A stretch of 64,000 bases of DNA from Gymnopus androsaceus JB14 (GCA_009733575.1 ML769566.1:1-64000); one strand, 5' to 3'; shown: positions 1-13,810, numbered from the stretch's first letter. Notes: generated by a model from the letters alone, not told the origin. A program made the numbers and translations.

Positions 1-245
1 GTCAAGAAAAAGAAGATGGCACAGTGAACAAAAAAGAAGACAAAAAGAAGACGGTTGAGAAAAAGAAGACAAAAAGAAGACAGTCAAGAAAAAGAAGATG
101 GCACAGTGAACAAAAAAGAAGACAAAAAGAAGGCGGCGGTGAGGAAAAGAAGACGGTTAAGAAAAAGAAGACGAAAAGAAGATGGCGGTAAAGAAAAGAA
201 GACAAAAAGAAGACAAAAGTAGACGAAAAGTAGACGAAAAGTAGA
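1..245. repeat. GA-rich minisatellite
   Basis: Degenerate tandem copies of a 10-13 bp word resembling AAAAGAAGAC, interspersed with short GC-richer spacers such as ATGGCACAGTGAAC and GGCGGTGAGG. It is cut by the left window edge. The open frames across it on the minus strand are low-complexity Phe/Leu/Ser translations and are not genes. Confidence 0.85.
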
Positions 246-286
246 CGGGAAAAGCAAGCTTGCTTTTTGGGTGTAATATGGATAGG

Positions 287-1745
287 AGCACAACTCCCTC
301 GTAACCCATGTGCTTATAGCAACCTAAGCAAGCGGTATAACCGTCAATTAACACGAGCCTACCAATGACTATGAATTCGAGGGTCAATTACTGTCGGCAG
401 CTTGACGAACGCCCTTTAATTATGACAGTAGTATACCTGTTTCCGATAATTCCTGGTCCAGATTGAGCCAGACTCACCAAGAGCTATATTGTTAAGTAGT
501 TTAATTCGCCGGTGGTACTGCGATTCCGAAATTTAAATGACGAGTAGCAAGTATAGCTATTGTACGAATAAGGAACAAGACTGGAATATCGATAACACGA
601 GTCTAGCGATGAATCAGTTGCCACTGGGAAGATAACAACAGTATATAGACATACTCAAGGTCTGACCTCGATCTCGATGGCTGTCTATGTTGATTTATTA
701 ACGACAATGGTGATGGAGGCAGTTGTTGCATTCATTATTTATTCATTTATACCAGGAAAGAGTTTGAGCAACTTTAATGGTACAGTGAAATAGATTAGCG
801 GAGGGAACGCGCTCGCTAGATAAACATGTATAAGGAACTGAATCAGTACTTATCATAGTACTAGCATTGAACTAGCAATTATTAGTATTTATTTGTAGCC
901 TTTAGGTCGTCAGTATCGGATCAGTGTCGGGAAAGCTTCCTTGGTCGGAATGGAAGGCCTGCATTAATTTCAGTCTAATGTTGTAAATCGTTTAAACATG
1001 AACGGTAGAATAAAGTACGGGGAAGTATTGCTTGCCACTACCAAAAAGTTCCACAACCCATTTGGACTTGGAGGGATAGAGATAAAGTCGTATTCATGTA
1101 TCAGTTAACGACAGTTCCTAAATCATTGTGTCCACATATCCATCCGATCATCACCCGCTTGCTGAGCCTGTTCAACAAGTGTCATCCTGTCTAGTGATGT
1201 ATGAATAGTTTATGATTCTCCTATTCCAGGACTCGTGGCTCTTGTATCGGGAACGGGAGTTTGAAGATATAGTATAAGCCTAGACGATACCTTAGGGAGC
1301 TGGACGGTGCCGCGATACGATAAATACACACAATCGTCTAGAATCCAGGCCAAGCTATCATCATCTATGGCTGTATGAACCTGTCTGACTGTAGGAGGTG
1401 AACGTGAAACGAATTTACCTACTGAATCTTGACTGACTCCCGAGACATGCCTCTTCGCCTCCGGAGCCCGTTCAAGATGTTCTCATACAGCGTAACAGAT
1501 ACAGCCTTTGCTTGGTATGGTTGAAATAAAGCCGTGACGGCACACAGACCAGAGATCTAATGCATGTGCTTGAGGAACCATACCGAAACAATTGACCGCT
1601 ATTTCATGCAGTGCGTATGAATGAGATTGGATGAATTTGGGAAAGTAGAGCTGAACCATACGAAGGAAGAAGAACTGTACCGGTATGCCAAAAGAGCCTG
1701 ACCGACTGTAACCGACGAAATTTGATGCAGAAGCTAAGTTACCTG
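287..1745 (+). repeat. Dispersed repeat, copy 1
   Basis: This block is closely repeated at 9137-10775 in the same orientation, from GGAGCACAACTCCCTCGTAA to a tail around GAAGAAGAACTGTACCGGTA. Differences are scattered substitutions and small indels. A third, partial copy of the tail lies at about 1773-1830. I see no coding potential and no clear TG...CA or inverted-repeat ends, so its class is unknown; a decayed LTR or non-autonomous element is possible. Confidence 0.75.
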
Positions 1746-1849
1746 CCACAATTCAGATTCGACGAGTCGAGCTGAAATATACGGAGGATAAAGAAATACC
1801 GGTACGCTTGAAGAGCTTGACCGACTTAGGGGTTAGGAGGTAGTCGGAT

Positions 1850-2967
1850 AGTGGTATGTTCTGCGAGTCTTTATGCCCTGGACTAAAGCCTAAGTCGATT
1901 CAGTTTTCAGTATACCCAGCTCCCTAGGTCTAAATCCAATAATTCCGGTGACAACTTTGCAGCGATCATCGACTTCTGCCCACACCCAACAATGACGACC
2001 GGACCTTAAATCCATCCAAACACAAATACAATGTTCCAGCGCTGATTCACAATGTTTTTGGCATCTACATTGCAATGTACGAGAAAGTCTTGCTTGAAGA
2101 GGACTGCCAAGATATTGGCTGGAAACTTCAAGCGTTGACAAACCATTTCTTCTGGACGATTTCGGCACAGTTTTTTGTGGTGCACCTGAAGAATATGTAG
2201 TAGACTCAGAAAATATAAAGGTTTCATTCCTAGTGCTGAATCGAGAGAGCTTCTGCCAAAGCCAAAGCAGTTGCGACACTGTCAAATGCAAGAACTACAT
2301 ATTGTAATCACCAAGAAGCCCAAATTGCTTACATCGTGTCTGCAGAATATGTCTTAGATCCAGAAAATATAAAGCTTTTCATATTTCTAAATCGACGCGT
2401 GCAAGGCTTTTTGAAAACAGCAATAAAGCGTCCAATGATGAGCGCTGACGTTGAGCAAGCTCAACGAGAATAGACAAGAATCTTGCTAGTTTAATAAATA
2501 GCCAACGTAGATACGCAGCGGAACGTCAATTGTACCTTGAGAGATCCGTGAATTTACACCCTAAGATTTAACCTATCCTCTGAGGCCAGGAGCTTGTGAG
2601 CTATGCCTAAATGATTGTAATTTAGTTAGCAATCTATATTAATAATTAAATCCACGCTTGGTTGAGTACTTTCTTTCTTAATCCAAGCCATAGCTTTGGG
2701 CATTTTCTTGGAGTCCTCGTGCGATTGAACGAATGTTTTACCTACCCTTCTCCATGTCGCACATGTCTTCTAGCTGAAGGTTGCAAGACAAAGTCATTTC
2801 GAAATTCGCTGTCCAGTTATTCATTCCTCAAACTGTGTGGTGGGATCATCATGCAGACTTGATGCTGTAGAAATGTATTACTTGATTTAAAGAAATTACA
2901 TGTCCATCATAATCTCCGTAGACACCACCACTTTCCCTCACGTTGATGTTGTATCCAGGACTACAAT
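1850..2967. other. No recognisable gene
   Basis: Intergenic sequence. A minus-strand open frame at 1890-2291 (133 codons) has no motif I recognise. The words around 2209 and 2360 (AGAAAATATAAAG) are locally repeated, suggesting old repeat debris. Confidence 0.5.
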
Positions 2968-3969
2968 TTAAGACGGCCATTGGACATTCTCCAGCTTCTG
3001 TACAATGTTATCCCGCCATTTCTCAAGCTGGGATCTGCAACAGGAAATATCACCATTTGTATTCGATGAAAGCCAACTCAAGCAGTCCTCATAAATACTT
3101 TGGACCCCTTGAACTGTTAGTCCAGGTCTGGATTTTCCAAGGACAAGGACAGCATGCAAAGGCAACCGGTCCTTCATATGTCGCCTAAGACGGTGCCAAT
3201 GGTTATGGTAATGCTCGTCAAGATATTGTTGTGCCTCGAGAAGGGCATTGAGCCACCTTTCGCGATAGATGCCCTACCCGCCCAGTTAAGATATATCCTT
3301 CAATAAAGCTCAATATACAAGTCGCTCACCCATTTTAAACAGAGGCGACTAGAAACACCAAGAGACGCTACCTCCTCGATGGACAGGTGAATAAGAAATG
3401 GTGCCACAGCAGCAACAAGGACATTGCTATCACGCTTGGCAGCCAGTTCGAGGACTTCATATGGATGCGTAAATGCATGGTTTCTGAGTTTCGAGCATAA
3501 TGCAAGTCAGAATATGGCAGATGAACGACAACTGCAGTTACTTACCTCGCAAGGTACAACTGGCAGATCTCCATCCCATGATACATTTGATACTTATCAG
3601 CAGCTCTTTCAACTTGAATGAGTTCGGTGAAGGATAGAGCAGCAAAGTCAGGAAGTTGAAGTTTAGGATATGCGAAGTGAAGCAACGTTTCGAGCGTTTT
3701 GGAGTCCTCCTGCATATCAATCGCCTTATCGGCCTTATGCAATGTAGTGGACGTGAAAGGAAACGCTACATCGGAGACAAACTCCAGATTTTCTTTGTGT
3801 GGGCGGAAGAGGACACCATCTGAGGATCGTATGACTAGGTCACCGCTGCAAACTATGGAGAAATAGAGATCTGTTAATAATAATAATCCCAGAAAACCAG
3901 ATTCATCGGATTAATGTTCGACTTTGAGGACTTACATTGCTTTGATTCCGCTGTATCTTGAGCAGGCAT
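2968..3969 (-). CDS. BTB/POZ domain protein
   Basis: Four-exon minus-strand gene: 3936-3969, 3546-3852, 3330-3483 and 2968-3273, with GT-AG introns and consistent phases (1, 2, 0). The product is about 266 residues. Residues 12-30 contain GDLVIRSSDGVLFRPHK, the opening strand/helix of the BTB fold typical of Agaricomycete BTB proteins. The rest of the fold (ETLLHFAYP and the A..YQM helix) follows. The C-terminal half is helical with the RERWLNALLEAQ segment common in this fungal family. Such proteins are usually homo-oligomeric adaptors, some for cullin-3 ligases; the partner here cannot be inferred. The start is the first ATG and gives a short, family-typical N-terminus. No frameshift or stop is seen, so it looks intact. 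It stands alone in a repeat-rich region. Confidence 0.85.
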
Positions 3970-5159
3970 AGCGCTACTTAGAAGAGTTACTCAGGCCACT
4001 TACAACAAGATAGAGTGTGGAAGTCTGGAAGAGCGTGTACGTTGCTGTTGCTGGATTGCATTTAGCGCCCATGTCAAATCCTTTGTTCCACATTAATCGC
4101 GGATGCATCGTCGGCTCAACTCATAGCAATGAAGATTCCAGACCTCGTCTCGCTACTCAAATTGTTCTTCGTCATCCGTAGCCAAAACCTGGGCAAAATA
4201 TCGCGAATCCAGGTTTTGCTGCACACCTGGGATTAACACCTAATCCGGATACGATAATTTAGTTCTCGACGGCTTTTCCGCTGAATCATCAAGACATAAA
4301 TTCGACTTTGGTGCGTACCTCTAGCTATGCTTTTTCAAGGGCGAGAAGCTGGAATTATGACCAAGAAGCCAAAGTACGCCTTCCGTTCTGTTGGCTTCAC
4401 TCGCTAACTTTCTGCTATTGCAGGCCAACAAATCCTTGGATAACTTTACAACCACAGTGCCAGCTTGAAACCTCGTTCTACCGTTAACGGTCTATATACT
4501 CTGAGGCCTTTCAGACCGCAATGCGAGAGCAGAAGCTCTTATTCCGCACAATCTGTAAAGGCCAACTATCCGAACGACGAAGCTGTCGACGATCGAGTTA
4601 TGGATTGTGGGTTCATCTGCCTTTCTGCTTATCCTCATAAAGCTAATGTTTGTAGCGCGATGTGTACTCCAGTAATACGTCATTTTCTAATTGCAAATAT
4701 GGCGGATGGAGCTGCTGGTGAATATCGAAGGAAATAAGAGGGCTGAGAGTCAACGATTGGGATGCCTGAGGGTATTTAAACGGTGAGTCGCACTCGTTCT
4801 TCCGTTTATTCCTTACTCTCAACAATTTTCAGCTGTCAAAATATGACCGCCGAGTAACCGGCAACAACATCCTTCTTTCCAAGTCTTCCATTGGTCTTCA
4901 CGCATCCTGCACCTCTGGCTGCTCTCCTCGTAACAACGACGAATCCTGAATACTAAATTCATTCACAAGTTGCTACCAATTTTGCTATGCCACGGTAATC
5001 GGAAGGTCTCGACTTTGTCTCGACTACAAAACGAACCCAGAATGAATTCCTTTAATCGCCTAACCAAAGTCGCTTCCCCGCTCCTTCCCCTCGTCCATTC
5101 TTCCTCCTTCCATGAGGTCCCATTCCTCAAACCAGCGTACCTATAGACGATAGACACTC
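3970..5159. other. No convincing gene
   Basis: Upstream flank of the BTB gene, followed by sequence with only short open frames (for example 4465-4737 plus). Codon composition and splice signals do not build into a recognisable protein. Confidence 0.4.
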
Positions 5160-6235
5160 AATTCTTCTTCCTCCTCTTCGGAACTATCACCTTGGCAATA
5201 CTACACGGTCGTGTAGAGCTTGTTGTCGGCATGGTGTGCTATGCGTGAACGACATGATCACGCGACTCTCTCTGAGGAGGAATTTGACCCTGAAAGGAGG
5301 ATAAAGCTCCAGAACTCAACGAGCTGCATGACTGCGTTTTTCAGTCGCTCTTACAAATGTGACTATGCTCAGCCGGCAGTGCTCACCAAGCGCCTACCTG
5401 ACATTGGAGACATTACCGTAGCAGAAACCGTAGATGAAGGAGAAGAAGAGAAAGAGAATAACGAGAACGGCGGCGAGAATGTCTGTTTTTTCCTTTGATT
5501 GAGAGTGCTACGCGTACTCTAGCCGAAATTACGCCAGAGCTTCTTCCAAAGCATTCCCCTCTGGAAATTCCCGGACTCTCTAATTCAACCCCGCTCTTCT
5601 AAATCTGATTCCGTCTCTTCCTTGACTAGTCTCGTCGAACCTGTTCCAGCAGGCAAGAATTTCGGTCATGTTGAGCGAGCTGCTCCGAGTCCAGTCGCCC
5701 TCGAGTCACAATCGAGTCTTTTGACGACGTCTACATCTTTCGGTTTTTGGCGTTGACCTCATCCTGGCAGGATGAAGCCAGCTCTCGTTCTTCTCTACTT
5801 TGCCCTCTTCTACCAAAGAGTAGAACCGGCTTTCTCTCGATATTCACTCGTATTCAATCTCCAGCTCAGTCAGAGACGGGTTTCGACTTGCTATACGATC
5901 GTATATTGTTCTTTGATGCCCAAGAACCCACTTTTAAAACGATGTTGCAGCTCGTGCAGTCTCTGATGATGGTATGTGACGTTCTTGAACTTCTTACTGA
6001 CTGTTTGACTAATATTGTCTGTCCACAGCTACTTCTACCCCAGAAATGAAGCCAGCTCGACATGCGACCAAGTTCAAGGATTTTTGTATGTTACCCTGCA
6101 TAATGTGCTGTTCATCCTCATAACCCTCTTCTATAGCGCCACCCCGTTCAATCGGTCATAGTGAACACCGGATGTGGCATGTACGGTGATGAGAAAACGA
6201 GAGATCGAGGGCAGCAATTTAGGCGTACGTAGTTC
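5160..6235 (+). pseudogene. Possible eroded multi-exon gene, unknown
   Basis: Several plus-strand coding-like stretches lie in order but in different frames. One around 5300-5490 ends in a Glu/Asn-rich segment (DEGEEEKENNENGGEN). A Ser/Pro-rich stretch spans about 5525-5740. Another covers 5750-5970, followed by plausible GT...AG introns at about 5971-6030 and 6087-6137 and a short basic exon. Stops and frame changes interrupt it. It could be a real gene with small exons, an eroded copy, or chance. I do not recognise the family. Confidence 0.22.
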
Positions 6236-6239
6236 GCTC

Positions 6240-9136
6240 TACCGTGTCTTGTCTGCGTGACCTACTGTGTAATTTTTCATTTTTCTTTATGGAGTTATCC
6301 ATGTCATTCACGTTTCGCTCTGCGTATCGTTGGCCACACTTCTGCGTTTTGTTGGCTCTGTATGACATTTACGCGGTCTTCTCCACGTCCTACTTATCTG
6401 ATTCATAACGCTGGAGAGATGACAGATATGAGTGTGAACGTTGCCATTCCCCGAGCTGCACCAAATGTAATTTCTTCTCTCGCTGAACTATCGATCCAAG
6501 TTCTAACTGAAAGATGCACAATCCTTGTACTACTCTTTGGGCGGAGTTATGGACAGGCTTCAACCACGAATCTCTCACGATTCCTCCTCATACACCTCGC
6601 TCAGAGTCTTAGGTACAAATGACCGTCTAAGGGATGATGAGGAGCTTCTATCTTGTTGTTGGCGCCCAATTCGAGATGGAGTATCTTGAAGCTCGGATTA
6701 AAAAAGTTGGAGCATTGCTGGATGCCCTGGAGGTATAAAATGGCCAGTTCGCTGTCTAACTATGTAGTTCAAGATTGGGTAAAAAAAACTGGGGGATCGT
6801 CATCTAGATCGCTCGAGCTGTACCCTTTCTTTGGAATTTCACTCTCAGCTTTCAGTGTAGCTAATCCTAGTACCCCGGATACTAGGTGTATTATCGCTCT
6901 CTTGGGTCTTTGAGAATGTAATAGCTCTCGCTGACCTTTCCAAGTGAGTATCCATTGTTGGAGGTGTCTTGCGCGTATTTGTAGCCCGATCTTTTCTGTG
7001 AATGAGCATTGAATGGTGTGTGAACGACCGAGTACGACAAGCTTGTGCTGAATTGATAGTACAAGCACTGTGCTTACACGATAGGGAAAAAGTGACAGGA
7101 AGGTAGCAAGGGAGAGAGGTATACAGCGGAAATGGGTGAAATGGGATATAGAAATATAACTAGGACGTTGAGTCAACCCAGAAGAAGACTAGCCTGGAAG
7201 GACTGGAATGATGGCACGACGCTACCTCTCTCCTTCCCGAATATCCTACTATCATACATTAGCGAACCTATTCACCTCGTTCAGCTACTTCGGCTCCTTC
7301 CCTATCTCTTCCGTTACACTGCCATCGCCAATATCGATCTCGGCGAGAAAAGCGCAGTTGCGAGGTTGAAGGCGCAACAATTTTTGAGTAACAAGTACCG
7401 ATAATCATGACACTGCAAACGCTTGTTAGGTTTGCTGCGCTTTGATTTCTCTGTGTGCCAAGGTAGCTGCTATGTTTTGACAAAAGTGTTTGAATGTGTA
7501 TCTCTGTCACTGTGTATCATACGACTTCGCTGACGACTCGTGAACAGCGGTTTGCTATGTATCATTGCTCCGCAGTCGCGTCAATGTCACGTAGCTTCTA
7601 GGAAAGTTATGATTGATCTGAAGTTCGGTGGCCTAGGAAAATCGGATAGAGGAACGGTACCATAACGATGGTGGTGTTTAGGCAATGCATTAAACTGCAT
7701 TCACCAAGTTGAGAGCGATTCAGAATGGATGATGGTATCTAAATTTGACGCAAGAGCTCCAAGAAGCAGGGCGGGGTTCCAAATGAAAGAGACGAAGGAA
7801 GAAACCCGATTTCGATATTATTGAGTGGATGATGAACTTGACCAACACTTTTGATTTGGAAGAGCGAATTAGGAGCAAGGATTCCGAGCTTGGGGTTTAC
7901 AAGAGTGGTATTGCGGCAAGAGGAGTGCGGTCTATGGATACATAGCATGCAAAGAGCGAATCGTGGTGAATGTGAAAAGCGTGGAGCCGGGCCGATATTA
8001 ATCTATTCAATTTACGGCAAGGTCAAAGCTAGTTTTACTGGACTTGGAAACGGCAACGGCAACAACAACATCGGATAAGCATTTAGAGTTTGCAGAAAAA
8101 ACCGTGAATGATGATCTAAGACATGCTAATAGAGAGTCAATACTCAAATCCGGACTAAATAATAATTTGAGAACCTAGATCGCACTGAACATCAGTCACC
8201 GGTGTCGGCCACTCGTTTACTATACTATACGCGTACGCCTAGAGAAATCCTAGAAACGAACCTCTGAGCGATATTTCGAGTCTATATAGCATTGAACCAC
8301 TCTACTATGGGTTAATAAGGTCCTGACGCAAAGTTCCTGGCGACTTGGACGTGCGGGCTCTAGATCCATTGCCACTTGTCCATCTAACAAGCAGGTCCAG
8401 TCTTGGCGGACACTTTGACCTTGACGGATCAAACGATATCGGGATCGACGCCAAGTAACTACACTCTACAATCATGCCCAGTCCCATACTCATCGGGTTC
8501 TTTTCAAGTAGATGTTTTCATCTCCGCTGTACGACTACCCAGGCCGGAAGGCGTCCATCCTGTACAGGTATATACGTCCGACATTCGTCCGAGTCGTGGT
8601 AGTTATCTGCAGAGCCATTTGACTTCCTTTTAGCTTTCCCACTCGGAAGCGAATAGGGCTTTTGAATTTGCCTTTAAGTTGGCATCTAAGTTGAGCCGTA
8701 CCGCAACTCTAGTACTAGGGCAGGATTTTGAAAGAATGCATGAAGGTCTGCATGTTGAACGATACCATGTACAGCAATATGGTTCAGTGCACCAATCCGA
8801 GTTGCTCAAAGTGAAACTCATCTTTGTTCATCTCCGAGTCGCAAGAAAAACTGACATGAACCTCATACAAACTTTTCCAATTAGTAACAGAGGTGGATTC
8901 ACCGAGAAGATCGATATCCTTACTTCATGTTTCCTCTCCAAAGTCAATCTCGAATGTGGGTCTGACCAAGGCCTCGATTAAGAGTGAACCTTGTCAGCTG
9001 TTGAATTCCTGGCTTACGAATGCGAACCTAAATTGAACTGGTCAACGAGATTACCCGGAAAGCCAGCGCATGATTTGCGAATTGGCACTGCGTCTGCGCC
9101 TAAGTGTATTCAGGTACTCGCCACCGGTAAAATTAG
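6240..9136. other. Long stretch without a supported gene
   Basis: Only short, non-overlapping open frames on both strands, none with a recognisable domain. Nothing here resembles the RNA genes or transposon domains seen elsewhere in the window. Confidence 0.4.
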
Positions 9137-10775
9137 TGGAGCACAACTCCCTCGTAATTATAGCAACCTAAGCAAGCGGTATAACCGTCAATTAACACAA
9201 GCCTACTGACGAGTATGATTCGAGAGTCAATCACTGTCGGTAGCTTGACGAACGCCTGCAATTACGACAGTAGTATGCCTCTTTCCGATAATTCCTGGTC
9301 CAGATTGAACCAGACTCGCCAAGAGCTATATTGTTAAGTAGTTTAATTCGCCGGTGGTATTGCGATTCCGAAATTTAAATGACGAGCTAGTAGGTATAGC
9401 CATTACACGAATAAGGAATGCTGGAATATCGATAACACGAGTCTAATGATGAACCAGTTGCCACCGGAAAAATAACAGCATATAGACATACTCGAGACTC
9501 TGACTTCGACGTTGATGCTGTCTGTTCATTGATTAATGATAATGGCGATGGGGGCAGTTATTACATTTATTATTTATTCATTAATAGGAAGGAATTTGAG
9601 CAACTTTACTGATACAGTGTAAATTAAAATAAATTAGCGGAGGGGATACGCTCGCTAGATAAACAGGTATGAGTAAGGAACTGAACCAGTACTTGTCATA
9701 GTACTAGCATTGAACTAACAACTTTTAGTATTGATTTGTAGCCTTTAGGTCCCCAGGATCGGATCAGTGTTGGGAACGGGAGTTTGAAGCTTCCTTAAGC
9801 AGGCTTCCTTGGTCTAAAGGGAAGGCATACGTTCATTTCAGTCAAATGTCATAAATCGTTGAAACATGAAAGTATGGAGAAGGATTGCTACCCACTACCA
9901 AAAAGGCCTAGCTAGTAAGAATGCAAGATGTGTGGTGCTCCTGAAACGAAAATTATTCGAATGTCTAGCGTAGAAATGTCTGCAACCGTTTCGGACTTGG
10001 AGCAGTGGATAGAGATAAAGTCATTCCTTGGTTTTCACATTCTCATGTATCAGTTAATTGCAGCTCCTCCCTTACATCATTGCGCCCACATATCCATCCG
10101 ACCGTGACTCGTTTGCACTTGCTGATGATCAGTCTTCAAACCTGCTCAACAAGTATTATTCCGTCTAGAAATGAATATGTAGTTGCGATTCACCAAATTA
10201 TTCCTATTCCAGCACTCGTGGCTCTTGTATCGGGAATGGGAGTTTGACGTGCGCACCAGATTGAGATAACAATACCGTAGGGAATTGGACGGTGCCGCGA
10301 TAGGATAGATACACACAATCATCCAGATTCCAGGCTTTGACTGTATGAACCTGGAAATTCAAGAATGCAATCTGTCTGGCTGTAGGAGGTGAACGTGAAA
10401 CGAAATATACCTACTGACTGTTGACTGACTCCCGAGACATGCCTCTTCGCCTCCGCAGCCCGTTCGCATTCGGATATCCTCATACAGCGTAACAGATACA
10501 GCCTTGCTCAGACTTTGCTTAGTATGGTTGAAATGAAGCCGTGACGGCGCACAGACCAGAGATCTAATGAATGGAAGTCGGTCTTGAGCTTGAGGAACCA
10601 TACGGAAATAGTTTGCACGCTTGTTCATGCAGTGCGTACGAATTGAGATTGGATGAACTTGGAGCAGTCGAGCTGAACTATACAGAGGAAGAAGAACTGT
10701 ACCGGTACGCCTAAAGAGCTTGACCGACTGACCGACTGTAACCGACGCAAAGCCAAGTTGCCGAGCCGAGGCAGT
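9137..10775 (+). repeat. Dispersed repeat, copy 2
   Basis: Second copy of the 287-1745 block, same orientation. It starts at GGAGCACAACTCCCTCGTAA and ends near CGACTGTAACCGACG. It is slightly longer, with an extra stretch around 9907-9960. Its right end lies about 370 bp upstream of the eIF4A start codon, so it could contribute upstream regulatory sequence. Homology stops abruptly at both ends, as expected for an insertion. Confidence 0.75.
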
Positions 10776-11143
10776 GTACTAGAATCAATCATGAGCGGAA
10801 GAACGGACGTCGGGAATCGGGATAGTCGGTGCCTGCGGAGAAATGAGTAATCCAAGACGCGTACCAAACTCCAATCGAAACGAGCCGTTGCTGCAAACGG
10901 TACGCGGGGGAGCAGAAGCGAACCGTTCCGCGCCTTGGCCGGAGCTTGAATCTGAGTTTGAAAACGATGAGATCCGGCCGGCACGCTCCCCGAACATTTT
11001 TTCTTCCATCATTTGGCGAAACGCCAGCAGCACCGCCAGGTCTACCTTGAACCGAAACAACCTCTTCTTTTCGTTTTTATCTTCATTTCCGAGTACTGTC
11101 GACTTATACCGTCGACACTTGGGATTAGGAATACAACTTATAC

Positions 11144-12878
11144 ATGTCAGCGTAAGTTTATATCGTTTTTTTGCTGATAATTTTATCGCTAACTGATCTT
11201 TTTTTTTTCTAATACTTTTTTCTCTTTTCTGCTGGATCGATATGAATTATTGGGTCAAATATTGGACTGTACAGTGAAGAAAGCCTCCAGGATGTTCCTG
11301 AGACTGAGATCGAGTCCAACTGGGACCAGGTCGTAGACAAGTGAGTCGCAACCGCCTTTTATTCTTGCCCACATTCTGACCGAAATCCAGCTTCGACAAC
11401 ATGGAGCTCAAGCCAGAACTTCTCCGAGGTATTTATGCCTATGGGTGAGTCTCTTGCTTCATAAAAATCGAAAAAAAAATCTCATCTCTTCATCATCTCA
11501 GTTTCGAGCGCCCGTCTGCTATCCAGCAGCGAGCTATCGTACCCGTTGTCAAAGGTCACGACGTTATCGCGCAGGCCCAGTCCGGTACTGGCAAGACCGC
11601 CACGTTCTCCATTTCTATTTTGCAGCAGGTTCGTTTCTTATACCTTATTACCTTCTTTTCTTCGTGTACCTACAACCAGTCCAGCTCGACATGTCCATCA
11701 AGGGCACTCAGGCGCTTATTCTTGCTCCTACTCGCGAGCTGGCTCAGCAAATTCAAAAGGTCGTGGTTGCCCTCGGCGACTATATGAACATCGAGTGCCA
11801 CGCTTGCGTTGGAGGCACCAACGTCCGTGAGGACATGGCCAAGCTCCAGGAGGGTGTACAGGTCGTCGTTGGTACCCCCGGTCGTGTTTACGATATGATC
11901 AACCGTCGTGCTCTCAAGTCCGACACTATCAAGATTTTCTGTCTAGATGAAGCTGACGAGATGTTATCTCGTGGGTTCAAGGACCAGATCTATGAAGGTA
12001 CGCAGTCGCTTTCATTTCCCCGTCAGCTGCTTTGCACTAACCTTTTGCGCCACAATCCAGTGTTCCAGCTTTTACCCCAAGACACTCAGGTCGTGTTGCT
12101 CTCTGCCACTATGCCCGCGGATGTGCTCGAGGTGACCAAAAAGTTTATGCGTGACCCTGTTCGTATTCTCGTCAAGAGAGACGAGCTGACCCTCGAAGGT
12201 ATTAAACAGTTTTACATTGCTGTGGAGAAGGAGGAGTGGAAGCTCGATACGCTATGTGATCTATACGAGACCGTTACGATCACTCAGGCCGTCATCTTCT
12301 GCAACACTAGGCGGAAGGTCGACTGGCTCACGGAAAAGATGCACTCCCGTGAGTTCACGGTGTCTGCCATGGTACGAACCTCCTGATCTTCCTTTTGCTC
12401 CGGTTCCTTCAACTGACCTCACCTCTCACACAGCACGGAGACATGGAACAGAAACAGCGCGAGGTTCTGATGAAAGAGTTCCGATCTGGGTCCTCGCGTG
12501 TACTGATCACCACTGACCTGCTCGCTCGTGGTATCGATGTCCAGCAGGTGTCCTTGGTCATCAACTACGACCTGCCTACCAACCGTGAAAACTATATCCA
12601 CCGTATCGGCCGTGGTGGTCGTTTCGGACGAAAAGGTGTTGCCATTAATTTTGTAACCACTGACGATGTTAGGATGTTGCGCGATATCGAACGTGAGTAC
12701 ATGGGCTGTCCGTGGAGTTTGAACTTTAAACTAACGCTCTACAATAGAGTTCTACAACACCCAGATTGACGAAATGCCTCTGAACGTTGCGTCAGTCCCA
12801 TTCATTTTGCTTTACGAGTTTAGGTGCCTTGAGTCTGACGCCATGTTTTTTTCCTCCTCGAACAGGGATCTCATTTGA
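11144..12878 (+). CDS. TIF1: Translation initiation factor eIF4A (DEAD-box RNA helicase)
   Basis: Nine exons: 11144-11151, 11275-11340, 11391-11444, 11502-11628, 11685-11997, 12061-12371, 12434-12692, 12748-12790 and 12866-12878. All phases join. The product starts MSAEESLQ and is about 400 residues, the normal eIF4A length. Ordered helicase motifs are present: Q-motif ([12 protein letters not shown]), motif I AQSGTGKT, Ia PTRELA, Ib TPGR, II DEAD, III SAT, and [15 protein letters not shown]. eIF4A is the ATP-dependent cytosolic helicase of eIF4F that unwinds mRNA 5' leaders. The 8-nt first coding exon followed by a 123-nt intron is an odd but coherent start. An acceptor AG four bases upstream of exon 5 must be skipped to keep frame. 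Intact and almost certainly essential. Confidence 0.97.
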
Positions 12879-13810
12879 ATTGGGTACTACTCTGTACATT
12901 CACAGCGTTCACGATTCTGTTCGATGCCATCAACCATGTGTTCCTTCCTACTCATGTATGTATTCATGATCCTCGACGTCCGGCTCGTGCTCCTTGGACT
13001 GTAAAAATTGGGCTATATCCAGCTCTTCTTCTGTTCGCTCTGGCACCTGCCTGAATGATTGATGCTCTTTGCTTTTTGTCTTGTTTTTCTCTCTTTTCCA
13101 CTTTTCCGTGTTCGTTATTTCTTTGATCTTCGAGACCTTTCGATTACTTAGATGTTGTAGTACTAAGGAACCGAGGAATACATGCAATCGTAACTTGCAA
13201 TGCACAGAGCGTCGGGCCTCCGACTGGAACAACGAAGCAAACTGTAAATGATTCAGTTGGACGGATGCATTGTTTGCAAATGTGAGATTGTGAGGCTGTC
13301 CAAATGATTAAGAGCGCTCCACCTTGTCACCCGCGACGACACTCGCACACCAACACAGCTTCGAGTCGGTAAGGCAGTGGTTCAGGTTCAGATCGGAACT
13401 GGCTGTTCTTGTCGTGAGCTGGTTTGTTGTTTTGGACTGATGATTTTTGAGCTGCGTGTCAAGTATTAAAAGGAGTCGATGGATTTTTTGATTGCCACTA
13501 AACCCAATCTTGCTAATTCTTCTCCAAGCTCTTTAGCTGCCCGCTGCACACTGCGTTGTGTCGGTGTCGGGCCTTGTTGTCTTGTCGTCCTTGCTGTCAA
13601 AAAAACGACTGACTGGTACGGATGTCCTGCGCCCAGGTCGCAATCATGGTTAGTTTCATTAGTTCCCCTTTGCTTTCCCTCCTTCACCGGATCCGGACAT
13701 GTATTCTGTCCATCATCTTTCTGCCAAAATGGATAAAAAGAACTTATTCTCAATCCGGATTCTTGTTACAGCCCTCTGGCTTTCAACCTCTATCCCTTCA
13801 TACTCATACG
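12879..13810. other. Intergenic region between eIF4A and the phosphatase
   Basis: Contains the eIF4A 3' flank and the phosphatase upstream region. A pyrimidine-rich stretch at about 13060-13140 could be UTR. No further gene is recognised. Confidence 0.5.

Noticed and set aside
2..387. Overlapping minus-strand Phe/Leu/Ser-rich open frames at the window start
   Set aside because: They are translations of the GA minisatellite and its edge; low complexity, no motif.
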